Shown here piece by piece: positions 44,103 through 53,466 of a stretch of DNA of 64,000 nt. The notes beneath the pieces were generated by a model. It did not search any database. It was not told the origin of the DNA and was given only the letters and a program-made list of their open reading frames with translations. This DNA is from Mycolicibacterium palauense (lineage in GTDB: Bacteria > Actinomycetota > Actinomycetes > Mycobacteriales > Mycobacteriaceae), in the NCBI RefSeq assembly GCF_002592005.1, contig NZ_NVQF01000024.1:1-64000 (forward strand). Direction: 5' to 3'. Within the stretch, counting starts at the first letter, position 1. Every line of letters begins with the position of its first letter. Both the position numbers and the translations under genes were made by a program.

Positions 44103-46966
44103 TCCGGCTTTCCAGGCCTTCCGGGGACCCCGCGCCGTCCACCGTCCACAGGCCCGCGCTGGCGCGCTGGATCCGGCGCCTGGCGCTGCCGATCGTGCTG
44201 GGCTGGGTGGCGATCGTGGTGGCCCTCGGCGCGCTGGTGCCGCCGCTGGAGAAGGTCGCCGCGGCCAACTCGGTCTCACTGAACCCCACCGATGCCCCCT
44301 CGTTGCAGGCGATGACCGAGATGGGCCGGGTGTTCGGCGAGTCCAATTCCGACAGCATCGCCCTGATCGTCCTGGAGGGCGCAGAACCGCTGGGCCAGGC
44401 CGCCCACGACTACTACGACGGTCTGGTGGCACGGCTGCGGGCCGACACCGCCCACGTCCAGAACATCCAGGACTTCTGGGGCGACCCGCTGACCGAGTCG
44501 GCCGCGCAGAGCAGCGACGGCAAGGCCGCCTACGTGCAGGTCTACCTGGCCGGCAACATGGGCGAGACGCTGGCCAACGAGTCGGTGGCCGCCGTGCACG
44601 ACGCCGTCGACGCCGTCGCACCGCCGGCCGGGGTGCGGGTGTACGTCACCGGCCCCGCCGCGCTGCAGGCCGACGTGGTGGACGTCGGGGAGCGCACCGT
44701 CGCGCTGATCACCGTCGTCACCTTCTCGGTCATCATCGTCATGCTGCTGTTCTTCTACCGGTCGATCATCACCGTGGCGCTGCTGCTGGTGGTGGTCGGA
44801 CTGCAGCTGGGGGCGGCCACCGGCGTGGTCGCGTTCTTCGGCAACTTCGGGATCGTCGGCCTGTCGACGTTCGCGGTCAACCTGGTGGTGGCCATGGCCA
44901 TCGCGGCCGGTACCGACTACGCCATCTTCCTGCTGGGCCGCTACCAGGAGGCGCGCACGGCCGGGGCCGACCCCGAGGCCGCCTACTACGAGATGTTCCG
45001 CGGCACCGCCCACGTGATCCTGGGCTCGGCGCTGACGATCGCCGGTGCGGCGTTCTGCCTGAGCCTGACCCGGCTGCCCTACTTCCAGACCCTGGGGGCG
45101 CCCTGCGCCGTGGGAATTCTGGTCGCGGTGACCGTCGCGCTGACCCTGGGGCCGGCGGTGATCACGCTGGGCAGCCGGTTCGGCCTGCTCGAACCCAAGC
45201 GGGCGATGCGCATCCGGTTCTGGCGCCGCATCGGCACGTCGGTGGTGCGCTGGCCGGTACCCATCCTGCTGTCCTCGCTGGCCGTCGCCCTGGTCGGGCT
45301 GGCCGCCCTGCCGTTCTACCAACCCAGTTACGACGACCGGGATTTCATCCCCACCGACATCCCGGCCAACGAGGGCTACATCGCCGCCGACCGGCACTTC
45401 TCCTCGGCCACGATGAACCCGGAGATGCTGCTCATCGAGGCCGACCACGATCTGCGCAACCCGGCCGACTTCCTGGTGATCGACAAGATCGCCAAGGCGG
45501 TGTTCCGGGTGCAGGGCGTGGCGCGGGTGCAGACCATCACCCGCCCGGAGGGCACCCCGCTGGAGAAGACGTCCATCCCCTTCCTGATGAGCATGCAGGG
45601 CGTGGGCATGGAGCAGAACATGAAGCTGATGCTGGACCGCCTCGACGACATGAAGGCCCAGGCCGAGGACCTCACCAACACCATCGCGATCATGCAGCGG
45701 ACCTACGAGTTGATGTCACAGATGGCCGCCATCACCGACACCACCGTCGCCGACATGACCGACCTGCAGGCCGTCGCCAAGGATCTGCGCGACAGCATGG
45801 CCAACTTCGACGACTTCTTCCGCCCCATCCGTAACTACTTCTACTGGGAACCGCACTGCTTCAACATTCCGTTGTGCTGGTCGCTGCGGTCGGTGTTCGA
45901 CTCGCTGGACGGCGTCAACGTGCTCACCGATCAGATGGACAAGATGATCGCCGGGATGACCGATCTGAACGCGCTGATGCCCGAGATGCTCGCGCAGCTC
46001 CCGCCGATGATCGCCACCATGAAGAACATGCAGCAGATGATGCTGACGATGCACTCCACCATGTACGGCATGTACTCCCAGATGCAGGAGATGAGCCAGG
46101 GCGCAAACGAAATGGGCAAGGCGTTCGATGCGGCCAACAACGACGACTCGTTCTACCTGCCTCCCGAGGTCTTCGAGAACCCCGACTTCCGGCGCGCCAT
46201 GGACCTGTTCGTCTCCCCGGACGGCAAGGCGGTGCGGATGATCATCGCCCACCGCGGCGACCCCGCCTCGGCCGAGGCCCTCTCCCGCGTCGAGCCCATC
46301 AAGATCGCCGCGATCGAGGCGATCAAGGGCACGCCGCTGGAGGACGCCACCGTGTCGCTGGGCGGGACCGCGGCGACCTACAAGGATCTGGCCGACGGCG
46401 CCCGCTACGACCTGGTGCTCGCCGCGATCGCCGCGATCTGCCTGATCTTCACCATCATGCTGCTGATCACCCGCAGCCTGGTGGCCGCGATGGTGATCGT
46501 GGGCACGGTGCTGATCTCACTGGGCGCGTCGTTCGGGCTGTCGGTCCTGTTGTGGCAGTATCTGATCGGGCTACCGCTGCACTGGATGGTGATGCCGATG
46601 GCGGTGATCATCCTGCTGGCCGTCGGCGCCGACTACAACCTGATGATGGTCGCGCGGTTCAAGGAGGAACTGTCCGGCGGGCTCAGGACCGGCATTATCC
46701 GCGCGATGGGCGGCACCGGCTCGGTGGTGACCGCCGCGGGCCTGGTGTTCTCGTTCACCATGGCCTCGATGATCGTCAGCGAACTGCGCACCGTCGGCCA
46801 GATCGGCACGTTCATCGGGATCGGTCTGCTGTTCGACACGTTGATCGTGCGCTCGTTCATGGTGCCCTCGGTGGCCGCGATCCTCGGGCGGTGGTTCTGG
46901 TGGCCGATCAACGTGCTGAAGGTGGTGCCGCCGCGGCGGGCGGTGCGGGTGCGCCAGGACGCGTAG
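44099..46966 (+). CDS. MmpL-family RND transporter (MmpL4/5 type)
   Basis: This 955-residue RND permease has TM1 near residue 28, a porter loop, and a TM2-6 block with the proton-relay segment [17 protein letters not shown]. The second porter loop has a long Met/Gln-rich coiled coil at about residues 500-690 ([34 protein letters not shown]), typical of siderophore-type MmpL4/5. A TM7-12 block follows with [18 protein letters not shown] 44099 overlaps the mmpS stop. The iron box and subfamily suggest siderophore export; drug efflux is also known for this group. Confidence 0.9.
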   Translation: MIRLSRPSGDPAPSTVHRPALARWIRRLALPIVLGWVAIVVALGALVPPLEKVAAANSVSLNPTDAPSLQAMTEMGRVFGESNSDSIALIVLEGAEPLGQAAHDYYDGLVARLRADTAHVQNIQDFWGDPLTESAAQSSDGKAAYVQVYLAGNMGETLANESVAAVHDAVDAVAPPAGVRVYVTGPAALQADVVDVGERTVALITVVTFSVIIVMLLFFYRSIITVALLLVVVGLQLGAATGVVAFFGNFGIVGLSTFAVNLVVAMAIAAGTDYAIFLLGRYQEARTAGADPEAAYYEMFRGTAHVILGSALTIAGAAFCLSLTRLPYFQTLGAPCAVGILVAVTVALTLGPAVITLGSRFGLLEPKRAMRIRFWRRIGTSVVRWPVPILLSSLAVALVGLAALPFYQPSYDDRDFIPTDIPANEGYIAADRHFSSATMNPEMLLIEADHDLRNPADFLVIDKIAKAVFRVQGVARVQTITRPEGTPLEKTSIPFLMSMQGVGMEQNMKLMLDRLDDMKAQAEDLTNTIAIMQRTYELMSQMAAITDTTVADMTDLQAVAKDLRDSMANFDDFFRPIRNYFYWEPHCFNIPLCWSLRSVFDSLDGVNVLTDQMDKMIAGMTDLNALMPEMLAQLPPMIATMKNMQQMMLTMHSTMYGMYSQMQEMSQGANEMGKAFDAANNDDSFYLPPEVFENPDFRRAMDLFVSPDGKAVRMIIAHRGDPASAEALSRVEPIKIAAIEAIKGTPLEDATVSLGGTAATYKDLADGARYDLVLAAIAAICLIFTIMLLITRSLVAAMVIVGTVLISLGASFGLSVLLWQYLIGLPLHWMVMPMAVIILLAVGADYNLMMVARFKEELSGGLRTGIIRAMGGTGSVVTAAGLVFSFTMASMIVSELRTVGQIGTFIGIGLLFDTLIVRSFMVPSVAAILGRWFWWPINVLKVVPPRRAVRVRQDA

Positions 46967-46992
46967 CCGGTTTCTCGGCCGTGCCTTCCCGC

Positions 46993-47169
46993 TCAGCGGA
47001 TCCAGGGGCCCCACGTCGTCCGCAGGTACGGCGCGGCCCCCTGGTTCGTGTCGGGCAGGCGCTCGTCGTCGTCCCCGTCCGTCGGGGCCTCCACCTCCGC
47101 GGTGGTGTCCGCGAGGTCGGCGGTGGGCGGCAGGTGGCGGTACGTGGCCCGCGGGTCGCGCTCGGTCAT
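46993..47169 (-). CDS. Small hydrophilic protein (58 aa)
   Basis: A short reading frame begins MTERDPRATYRHLPP and ends YLRTTWGPWIR. Codons are GC-rich at third positions as in real genes of this genome, and GGAGAG touches the ATG at 47169. It is acidic in the middle (DGDDDERL) with an aromatic C terminus. It is transcribed toward mmpL and lies directly outside the left att site. No known domain. Too short for routine gene callers, but the start, codon use and position between a terminator and mmpL support it. Confidence 0.55.
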   Translation of the reverse strand: MTERDPRATYRHLPPTADLADTTAEVEAPTDGDDDERLPDTNQGAAPYLRTTWGPWIR

Positions 47170-47204
47170 CTCTCCAGTGTCCCGGACGATGTCGGCCTTG
47201 GCAG

Positions 47205-47241
47205 AAAAACGCCCCCTGAACTGGGGTGACAGTCAGGGGGC
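47205..47241 (-). terminator. Original tRNA-Ser(CGA) terminator, now left of the element
   Basis: On the minus strand GCCCCCTGA...TCAGGGGGC forms a 9-bp stem followed by GTTTTT. It lies next to the left att core and is probably the chromosomal terminator of tRNA-Ser(CGA), separated from it by the integration. Confidence 0.7.
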
Positions 47242-47270
47242 TATGGCGGTGGCGGAGGGATTTGAACCCT
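47237..47270. repeat. attL core (34-bp direct repeat)
   Basis: This 34-base stretch, from GGGGCTATGGCGG to TTTGAACCCT, is identical to 57671-57704. It is the 3' end of tRNA-Ser (T-arm, acceptor, CCA) on the minus strand. At this site the rest of the tRNA is missing, marking the far junction of the element. Confidence 0.93.
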
Positions 47271-47354
47271 ATTCGCAGGTAGGCGGCAAAGGCTGATATG
47301 CCGTTCTAGCTGCGGAAACACATCACTGTGAGTCACACTCAATCAGGCAATTTC

Positions 47355-47382
47355 GTGGGCAAGTGTGGGCAATATGTGGGCA
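47355..47382 (+). promoter_or_regulatory. Three GTGGGCA repeats beside attL (integrase arm sites)
   Basis: GTGGGCA occurs at 47355-47361, 47365-47371 and 47376-47382, 10 and 11 bp apart, i.e. on one helical face. The same triplet is present beside attR. The remaining sequence 47271-47470 has no gene. Confidence 0.7.
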
Positions 47383-47470
47383 CGGGGGCCGTGCTGCGCG
47401 ACCAGTGAGAGTGGTGGGCCGTTGGTCAAAGCCAGGCCAGGCCGCGCAGCACGGTTGCCTGTGCAGCGCG

Positions 47471-47809
47471 CTACGTCACGCGCTTGGAGATGAGTTCGTA
47501 ATGGTGCAGCCGCCCGCGCAGCATGTGCCTCTCGACTGCACCGTCCACGCCGTACGCGATGCCCTGCCACGTCAGGGTCAGGCCGTCGCCGATGTTCTGC
47601 GGGATGTCCAGCTGCGGGCCGAGCACCACGCGGTAGCGACTGATGACGTTCACCCGGTCCTCGGACAGCACCTCGCGGGTGTCCAGCGCCACCACCTCGG
47701 CGGGCACCACCGTGTCGGTGATGTCCATGACCTCGTTGCCCGAGAGGTCGAACCGGGGCGGGGCGAACGACTTCTCCATCTGCAGCCGCACCCGGTCGTG
47801 CAGGATCAT
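47471..47809 (-). CDS. Putative phage head-closure/head-tail connector protein
   Basis: This 112-residue small beta-rich protein starts MILHDRVRLQMEKSFAPPRFD and contains TWQGIAYGVDGAVERHMLRGRLHHYEL. It is the last gene of the packaging operon, with its ATG overlapping the preceding stop (ATGA). Position after capsid and adaptor genes is where head-closure (gp16/stopper-type) proteins are encoded. Assignment rests on position and size; no motif is diagnostic. Confidence 0.55.
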   Translation of the reverse strand: MILHDRVRLQMEKSFAPPRFDLSGNEVMDITDTVVPAEVVALDTREVLSEDRVNVISRYRVVLGPQLDIPQNIGDGLTLTWQGIAYGVDGAVERHMLRGRLHHYELISKRVT

Positions 47810-48732
47810 GCCGCGCGCTTCCGATACCTGTTCAGCACCGCCTGCTCGGCCAAGGTCCACCCGGCGAACGCGCCCCGGATGCCGGTCGCGCCCACGGTGG
47901 TGTCGAGCTGCTCCGGGTTGGCCATCAGCCTGGCCGAGGCGGTGATGATGACGCTGGACAGCTCAGCGTTGGGCACGGCGCCGGTGAAGCCGCGATCCCG
48001 CACGTAGGCCCGGACCATCGCTGTGATGACGGGGGTGACCTCGGCGGCCAGCAGCAGCACCTGCGGGTTGTCGGCCTGCCCGAGGAACGCCGCGACTTTC
48101 TGGGCAGCCTCGGCCACGCCGGGCAGCGCGCCGGGCTCGGGTTCTGGCTGCGGCTCCGGGTCGGGATCACCGCCACCACCGCCCGCGACGATGGCCAGCG
48201 CGCTGGACGCAGAGGCGAACGCCGCGCCGTCCCAGGCGAAGGCGTAGTCCGCTGTGTCGGCGGTGGTGCCGTCGAAGTAGTCGGCCACCGGGCTGTCGTC
48301 GTAGTCCACGCGCACCGAGACCAGGCCCATCTGCCCGGCGGTGGGGGTGCGCAGGTACAGCTCCACACCGCTGCCGGACTCCCCGGCACCGATGCTGTCG
48401 GTGATGGTGACCCACTGCCAGATACCGCCTGAGACGACGTTGGTCACCAGCTCGCTGGACCCGATGGGCCGCACGCCCATGTAGCACTGGCTGTTCACGG
48501 TGATGAGCAGCGCGCTGATAGTGAAGCTGGCGGCCTCTACCGGCACATCGGGAAGCGCGATGGTCGTGATGGTGAATCCAGCCAGCCGATTGGCCATGAC
48601 GCCGCCACCGATGTCGCGCACGTCCACGCTGCCCGACGACCAGAGGCCCTTGTCGAGCGTGGGGAACGACGGCGTAGAGACCAGGTTGGCGCCAACCTGG
48701 TCCCCGTCCGCCGGATCGGTCGGGTACGGCAT
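47806..48732 (-). CDS. Fusion: N-terminal beta-sandwich domain plus C-terminal head-tail adaptor-like domain
   Basis: This 308-residue protein has two parts. Residues 1-~175 look like a jelly-roll/carbohydrate-binding-like module (SFPTLDKGLWSSGSVDVRD, VELYLRTPTAGQMGLVSVRVDY, ADYAFAWDG). A linker GGGGGDPDPEPQPEPEPG joins them. Residues ~200-308 are helical (VAAFLGQADNPQVLLLAAEV, AYVRDRGFTG, ELSSVIITASARLMANP), the pattern of gp6-like head-tail adaptors of mycobacteriophages. The start is one base before the capsid stop. A decoration domain fused to the adaptor would place a binding module at the portal vertex; this is inference. Confidence 0.65.
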   Translation of the reverse strand: MPYPTDPADGDQVGANLVSTPSFPTLDKGLWSSGSVDVRDIGGGVMANRLAGFTITTIALPDVPVEAASFTISALLITVNSQCYMGVRPIGSSELVTNVVSGGIWQWVTITDSIGAGESGSGVELYLRTPTAGQMGLVSVRVDYDDSPVADYFDGTTADTADYAFAWDGAAFASASSALAIVAGGGGGDPDPEPQPEPEPGALPGVAEAAQKVAAFLGQADNPQVLLLAAEVTPVITAMVRAYVRDRGFTGAVPNAELSSVIITASARLMANPEQLDTTVGATGIRGAFAGWTLAEQAVLNRYRKRAA

Positions 48733-48733
48733 A

Positions 48734-49612
48734 TCAGGCCGTGATGCCTTCCAGGGTCACGACCGCCTCGGCATTCAGCGGGGCCGCGTCGTAACGCGCC
48801 ACCACGCGGATCGCCATCTGGTCGTAGTCGCCGAACGTCTGGTCCAGGATTTTCACGGTGGGCGCCAGGTCCCGCGCCACCGCAACCTGACTCGCGTCGA
48901 ACAGCACCGCCGCCGATTCATCGCTACCGGCGCCGAGGTCCGAAGGGATGCGGTTGGTCACCGTGACGGGATGACCGAGCAGCCGGTAGGCGCCGGCCTC
49001 GGTCGGATCAGGCTGCACCATGTACTCGCCGGACCCGGACGCCTTGAGCTTGCGGATCGCCACGAAGTCGCGGGAGGTCATCAGCCAGCGCAGCGCAGCC
49101 GGGTCCACATTCGCCGCCAATGCCAGCCCCTCGGCGTCGTGCAGGTCGTCGATGGTGACCGCCCCGACTCCGGTCATGCTCTGGCGCCCGTCGTAGGCCA
49201 GGATGCCGGTCGGCACGCTGCCATCGGTGACCGTCGAGGCGATGAACGCGGAATCGAGCGTGGCGGCCACATCGGTGACCAACCGCTGCCGCAGCGCCGC
49301 ATCCAGCGATACCACCGACTGCCGCGCAAGCTCATTCGAGAACTTCACCAGGCACTTGACCGACTGCATCGTGTCCGGCAACAGCACGACCTCGCCGAAC
49401 TCGGGGTTCACATCGTCGATCAGCTCGTTTTCCCCATGCCACGACGGGGTGGTCGGCGGCGCCTGCTTGGGAATGCGCACGGCGCTGCCGTTGGTGTCGA
49501 AGATCCGCACCCCGGAGGCCAGGAAAACGGAGGCCTGCTCAAGCGGCTGGACCAGGATTTTCTGGACCTGTTCCTGAGTGAGTTCGGTGGTGGTCGTGGT
49601 TTCGAGTGCCAT
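48734..49612 (-). CDS. HK97-fold major capsid protein
   Basis: This 292-residue protein has the features of actinophage HK97-type capsid: an N-arm rich in Thr/Gln (ELTQEQVQKILVQPLEQASV), E-loop/spine segments (TMQSVKCLVKFSNELARQS), and the P-domain and A-loop at WLMTSRDFVAIRKLK and YRLLGHPVTVTNRIP. AGGAG lies nine bases before ATG 49612. No separate maturation protease gene is seen, and the upstream gene is a scaffold, so capsid assembly uses a scaffold without an evident protease. The short capsid would suit a small (~10-kb) genome. Confidence 0.85.
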   Translation of the reverse strand: MALETTTTTELTQEQVQKILVQPLEQASVFLASGVRIFDTNGSAVRIPKQAPPTTPSWHGENELIDDVNPEFGEVVLLPDTMQSVKCLVKFSNELARQSVVSLDAALRQRLVTDVAATLDSAFIASTVTDGSVPTGILAYDGRQSMTGVGAVTIDDLHDAEGLALAANVDPAALRWLMTSRDFVAIRKLKASGSGEYMVQPDPTEAGAYRLLGHPVTVTNRIPSDLGAGSDESAAVLFDASQVAVARDLAPTVKILDQTFGDYDQMAIRVVARYDAAPLNAEAVVTLEGITA

Positions 49613-49740
49613 GCGGGTGCGCTCCTACGCGAAGGTGGTTCAGCGGATGGTGGTCACGCTGCCCCGCCGGGAGGCCTCACGTAGGAACGGCATCGGGCCG
49701 TCGTGGTCAGTGTAGCCGGGCCTTGTCGGCTCGGCTCTGT

Positions 49741-50232
49741 CTATGCCCGTGACCGCAGCATGTCGGCCAGGTTCACATCGGCGGCCTTGACGCCCCCGGC
49801 GCCCTGCCCCACGTCACCGATCACCCGGCGAGACTTCAGGTGCGGTTTCCGTGTCACTAGGTCGTCGATGGCGGCCTTGAGCTTGTCCGGGTCATCCAGG
49901 TGGGATTCATCAAACGTCAAGTCAGTGGGGTCCTGCAGCCTGCCGGTGGCAGCGACCAGCGCGCTGTGTAGCCGCTGCGCCAATTGGTCAGCGCGCTGCG
50001 CACGTTCGCGGTACCCGGCGCTTTCCTTGCGCAGCTGCTGGACGTATTCGCGCGGGAACTGCTCGGGGTCATCGTCCTCGCCGTCGCCGTCGCCGCCGGT
50101 CTCGGTGTCGGCGTCCTGGTCGTGCTCGGTGGCCGTGGCCGTGTCGGCAGGTGGTGCACCGTCTAGGACCTCGGCCTGCTGGTCCTCGGTGATCTGCTGC
50201 TCGTCGGTCGTGCTGGTGTTGGGCTGCGTCAT
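49741..50232 (-). CDS. Phage scaffolding protein
   Basis: This 163-residue highly charged protein has a disordered acidic N terminus (HDQDADTETGGDGDGEDDD), a coiled-coil at residues ~60-95 (YVQQLRKESAGYRERAQRADQL), and a basic C-terminal part (VTRKPHLKSRRV). This is the standard layout of tailed-phage scaffolds (mycobacteriophage/SPP1 type). Its start overlaps the portal stop by four bases, and it sits just upstream of the capsid gene, as expected. Confidence 0.8.
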   Translation of the reverse strand: MTQPNTSTTDEQQITEDQQAEVLDGAPPADTATATEHDQDADTETGGDGDGEDDDPEQFPREYVQQLRKESAGYRERAQRADQLAQRLHSALVAATGRLQDPTDLTFDESHLDDPDKLKAAIDDLVTRKPHLKSRRVIGDVGQGAGGVKAADVNLADMLRSRA

Positions 50233-51590
50233 GACGCGGTCCTTTCGGTGTCGGTGACCGGCGCGGGCGCCGGACTCACTGGGGTGGTGGTGTTGGTGTC
50301 GTCGATGCCGAGGTCGGCGCGCACTTCCTCGCGGGTCAGGATGCCCTCGGCGTGGAGCTTCACCTTGGCGTCGGCCTCTTGCGCCACGGAGCGGGTTGCC
50401 GGGTTGGCCCAGCGCACGCGGACCCGGTAGTCGTCGGGGTCGGCCTGATTTTCGACGGCCAGCATCAGGCGACCGACCTGCTCCCAGGCGCGGCCAAACA
50501 TCTGCTGGCGGGCCTCGGCGCGGGCAGTCAACGATGCCTCGGCGGCGCGCAGCGCGTCCGCAGACGGCGGTGTGTCGGTGAATACGCCGATGTAGTGGCT
50601 CGGCAACGCGCTGACCGCCATGATCTGTCCGAGCAGGACGTTGACCGCGTTTTCGTAGCCGGTCATGTCCGCGCCGGACAGCTGCCCGAACTTCGCTTCG
50701 GAGTTCTCCGCGATCATGGCGCGGTTGCCCTCCGGGATCGGGTTGGTCGTGCGCACAACGGGTTCCCCGTCAGCATCCAGCACGGGGTTGCCGTCGTCGT
50801 CGAGCACGGGTTCTTCCACCAGCTCGATGCCTGTGGCCCAGCGGCGTGGCCGTGCGGTGTACTCCGAGGCCACCATCATGTCGGTGAGCTGCTTATTCAG
50901 CGCATCCACTAGCGGCGCCAGGTCGTCAATCTCGGACACTCCACGGCTGCCCGAGTTCGGCAGCAGCGGGTCATCCAGAATCCGGTCAGCGTTGAGCAGT
51001 GTTGCCACCGGCACCTGACCAAGCGGGTTGTCGATCACCTCGGTAGCGGTGAAGGACGTTGCGCTCGTTGACTTCCCGACATATTTGGTGATGCTGTCGG
51101 GTTCAAACAGCGTTGCGAATGTCCGCTCAGGCACACCCGCCGGGGTCAGCACTTCCCAGCGTTTGACCGCCCGGATCACCTCGCGGCTGCCCGCGTCGAT
51201 CTGCACCGCCATCTGCCGGGCGCTCTCGATGCTCACCCGTGCCCGCCCGTTGCGGTCGCCCCACACGATGATGTGGCTGCGGCCCAAGGTCAGCGCTTCG
51301 CGGTGCGCTACTGGGGCGAGCTGGTCAAGATCGTTACGCAACCACCCGTCCCACACCTGTTCGGCGCCGCTGCCGGTGAAGCCGTTGACCCGTAGGCGCT
51401 CGGCCAGCGATGCGACGGCCAGGCGTGGAATGTTCGACGCGATACGGCCCAGCCGGTTACCCAGCGCAGCCTTGGCCTCCGGGCTCAGGAACGCCAACGG
51501 TTGGGTGCCCGTGGCGTACTTCTCTAATTGCGCCAGCCGGGCCTGGTCGGCGTCTAGCACTGAAAGCAGCTGTGCTAGTTCATCACTCAT
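50229..51590 (-). CDS. Phage portal protein (SPP1 gp6-like)
   Basis: This 453-residue protein forms the dodecameric DNA channel of the capsid. Family segments are visible: FLSPEAKAALGNRLGRI near the N terminus, LNKQLTDMMVASEYTARPRRWATG in the middle (two adjacent segments), and the stem/crown region LPSHYIGVFTDTPPSADALRAAE. The C-terminal tail is rich in Thr/Pro. The gene is coupled to terminase (ATGA overlap at 51587-51590) and to the scaffold. Confidence 0.87.
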   Translation of the reverse strand: MSDELAQLLSVLDADQARLAQLEKYATGTQPLAFLSPEAKAALGNRLGRIASNIPRLAVASLAERLRVNGFTGSGAEQVWDGWLRNDLDQLAPVAHREALTLGRSHIIVWGDRNGRARVSIESARQMAVQIDAGSREVIRAVKRWEVLTPAGVPERTFATLFEPDSITKYVGKSTSATSFTATEVIDNPLGQVPVATLLNADRILDDPLLPNSGSRGVSEIDDLAPLVDALNKQLTDMMVASEYTARPRRWATGIELVEEPVLDDDGNPVLDADGEPVVRTTNPIPEGNRAMIAENSEAKFGQLSGADMTGYENAVNVLLGQIMAVSALPSHYIGVFTDTPPSADALRAAEASLTARAEARQQMFGRAWEQVGRLMLAVENQADPDDYRVRVRWANPATRSVAQEADAKVKLHAEGILTREEVRADLGIDDTNTTTPVSPAPAPVTDTERTAS

Positions 51591-53044
51591 GATGCGAAGC
51601 TCCTAACTCGCTTACGTGTTCCCTTTGTTGAATGCCATGCCGCCCGGTCGTAGGCCACGATGGCGGCCACCGCCGCGTCGATCTTGCGGGGGCTGCCCCG
51701 CTTGTCCTTGCTCACCAAATCTCCCATCGGTGTTCGTTTCGCCACGCAGTGCGCGATATGGGCGGCGAGTCGCTGGTCCCCGTCGTGGGTCACGGTGCGG
51801 TCCACCACGGCCTGGTAGAGGCGGTCGGTGGCCGGGGCCATCCGCGATGCGTTCGCCGTATTCCATTCGATGACGCGGCGCTCGCCGTGGCGCTTGGCCC
51901 ACGCCTCGATCTCGGAACGCCACCCCCATGGGTCGCAGGCCAGCTCGGCTACGTCGTAGCGCGCGAACGCGGCATCGACCGCAGTGCTCACGTCCTCACG
52001 CGGCACCCGCCAACGCGGATCGCCGGGGTTCTCCCACAGCCCCTCCACGAACAGGTGGCCGTCCAGCGTGCAGCCGACCAAGGCGGTGGAGTCACCGCTG
52101 GCGCTGCCGTCGAACGCCAACACGACACGCTCGCGCGGCACCACCGTGCGGTCAGTCTCGCGGCTCTCCCACAGGCCCCACGGCAGCCAGGCGTCTACCC
52201 CGGTGACCCACTGACCCAGGCGCAGCTGCCGGAATACAGGCTCGCGGAGCGTCCGGCGGGCTGCTTCCAGACCGTCCTCCGCTAGGAACGGGTCACGGCA
52301 TGCCAGCGCCGGGTTAGCCACCCGCCACGCCTTGGGGTCATCAGCGGCGCAGCCCTCCGGTGCAGCGAACTCACGGAAGTAGAACGACGGGTCGTCGCCC
52401 CGGCGCCCATGCTCCACCAACCGCCACATCACGCTGTCCGGCGAGCTGGCCGGGGTGCTGATCGCCAGCGTCAGCGACTGCGGGCGCTTGCCCGCCACCG
52501 AGGTGACCGCCTCCCACACCGCCTCGGTGACCACGTGCAGCTCGTCCACGATCAGCAGCGACGGGTCATGCCCGTGCAGCGCGCCCGGCTCGGCGGGCAG
52601 CGGCAACAGCGTGGCGTCATTCTCCGGGAGGTATAGCCGGTCGGCGTACACCTGGACCCGCTCGGCCAGCTCGGGGCGCAGTTCGACCATCCGCTTCGCG
52701 TAGCGCAGGGTGATGTTGGCCTGGCGTTGGTCAGACGCCACCACCAGCACCTCGGCGCTCGGCGCCCCGGCGAACAGCTCGGCAAGCGCCAGCGCAGCGG
52801 CCAACATGGTCTTGCCATTGGCGCGCGGGATCGACACCAGGGCCGTACGGCGGCCCGGCGCGAACGCACCCCGGACCAGCTCCCGCTGGAACGGGCGCAG
52901 CCGGAACGGCTCGCCCGCACCCCGCCCGCGCGGCGTCACCAGGTACTCACCGATGAACCGTTCACGACGGCGAGCGCGGCCACGGGGATAGCGCGACAGG
53001 TCCAGAGGTTCGGCGTCAACGGTGCCCTTGGGTCCGGCCCTCAT
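51587..53044 (-). CDS. Terminase large subunit
   Basis: This 485-residue packaging motor has an N-terminal ATPase with an atypical Walker A, SIPRANGKT (residues 71-79), Walker B LLIVDE (about 163-168) and coupling motif ISTPAS. The C-terminal RNase-H-like nuclease has Asp residues in VVLAFDGSASGDST, in LACDPWG and in KIDAAVAAIVAYD. No small-terminase gene is next to it; an HNH endonuclease and an opposite-strand gene lie upstream instead. Length and motifs look intact, so the element probably packages its own DNA. Confidence 0.9.
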   Translation of the reverse strand: MRAGPKGTVDAEPLDLSRYPRGRARRRERFIGEYLVTPRGRGAGEPFRLRPFQRELVRGAFAPGRRTALVSIPRANGKTMLAAALALAELFAGAPSAEVLVVASDQRQANITLRYAKRMVELRPELAERVQVYADRLYLPENDATLLPLPAEPGALHGHDPSLLIVDELHVVTEAVWEAVTSVAGKRPQSLTLAISTPASSPDSVMWRLVEHGRRGDDPSFYFREFAAPEGCAADDPKAWRVANPALACRDPFLAEDGLEAARRTLREPVFRQLRLGQWVTGVDAWLPWGLWESRETDRTVVPRERVVLAFDGSASGDSTALVGCTLDGHLFVEGLWENPGDPRWRVPREDVSTAVDAAFARYDVAELACDPWGWRSEIEAWAKRHGERRVIEWNTANASRMAPATDRLYQAVVDRTVTHDGDQRLAAHIAHCVAKRTPMGDLVSKDKRGSPRKIDAAVAAIVAYDRAAWHSTKGTRKRVRSFAS

Positions 53045-53058
53045 GTGAGAATCCCGCC

Positions 53059-53466
53059 ATGAGCCGAGCAGACGGAGTCAGCCAAGACACACTCGATGCG
53101 CTTGCGGTCCTTACCGCAAGCTACGAGAACGACACCACGTTTGGGACGCTCATCAGCGACATGGCCAACGAAGCCGAGGAGGACACAGAACTGGCCGTGA
53201 AATTGCTCGGGCTGGTCAGCGGCATGGCCAGCGTTGGAAAACTGCTGATCGAGTACTGTGCTGATGTCGCCGGAGACGACGATCAGGCTCACGACGTGCT
53301 GACCGACGTCGTGCTTGCTACGAGTACAACAACCGCTCCTAAGGTGACGGAACTGCTTACCACTGCAAGGCGCCTTGTCGACTACTGCTGTCAAGTGACC
53401 GGTGTCGACCATCAGGGGGTCCTGACTTCGCTCGGAATTGACCTACATACCGGGCCGGATGAGTAA
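53059..53466 (+). CDS. Unknown acidic helical protein, lone plus-strand gene in packaging block
   Basis: This 135-residue protein has no recognised domain. It is predicted all-helical and acidic (MANEAEEDTELAVKLLGL, ADVAGDDDQAHDVLTDVV) with three Cys (EYC, DYCC). It starts 14 bp from the divergent terminase gene, with GAGAATCC upstream of ATG 53059, and its 3' end overlaps the convergent HNH gene by 55 bp. Codon third positions are less GC-rich than in its neighbours, suggesting separate acquisition. An independently expressed cargo (moron) gene such as a superinfection or defence factor is the best guess from position only. Confidence 0.7.
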   Translation: MSRADGVSQDTLDALAVLTASYENDTTFGTLISDMANEAEEDTELAVKLLGLVSGMASVGKLLIEYCADVAGDDDQAHDVLTDVVLATSTTTAPKVTELLTTARRLVDYCCQVTGVDHQGVLTSLGIDLHTGPDE

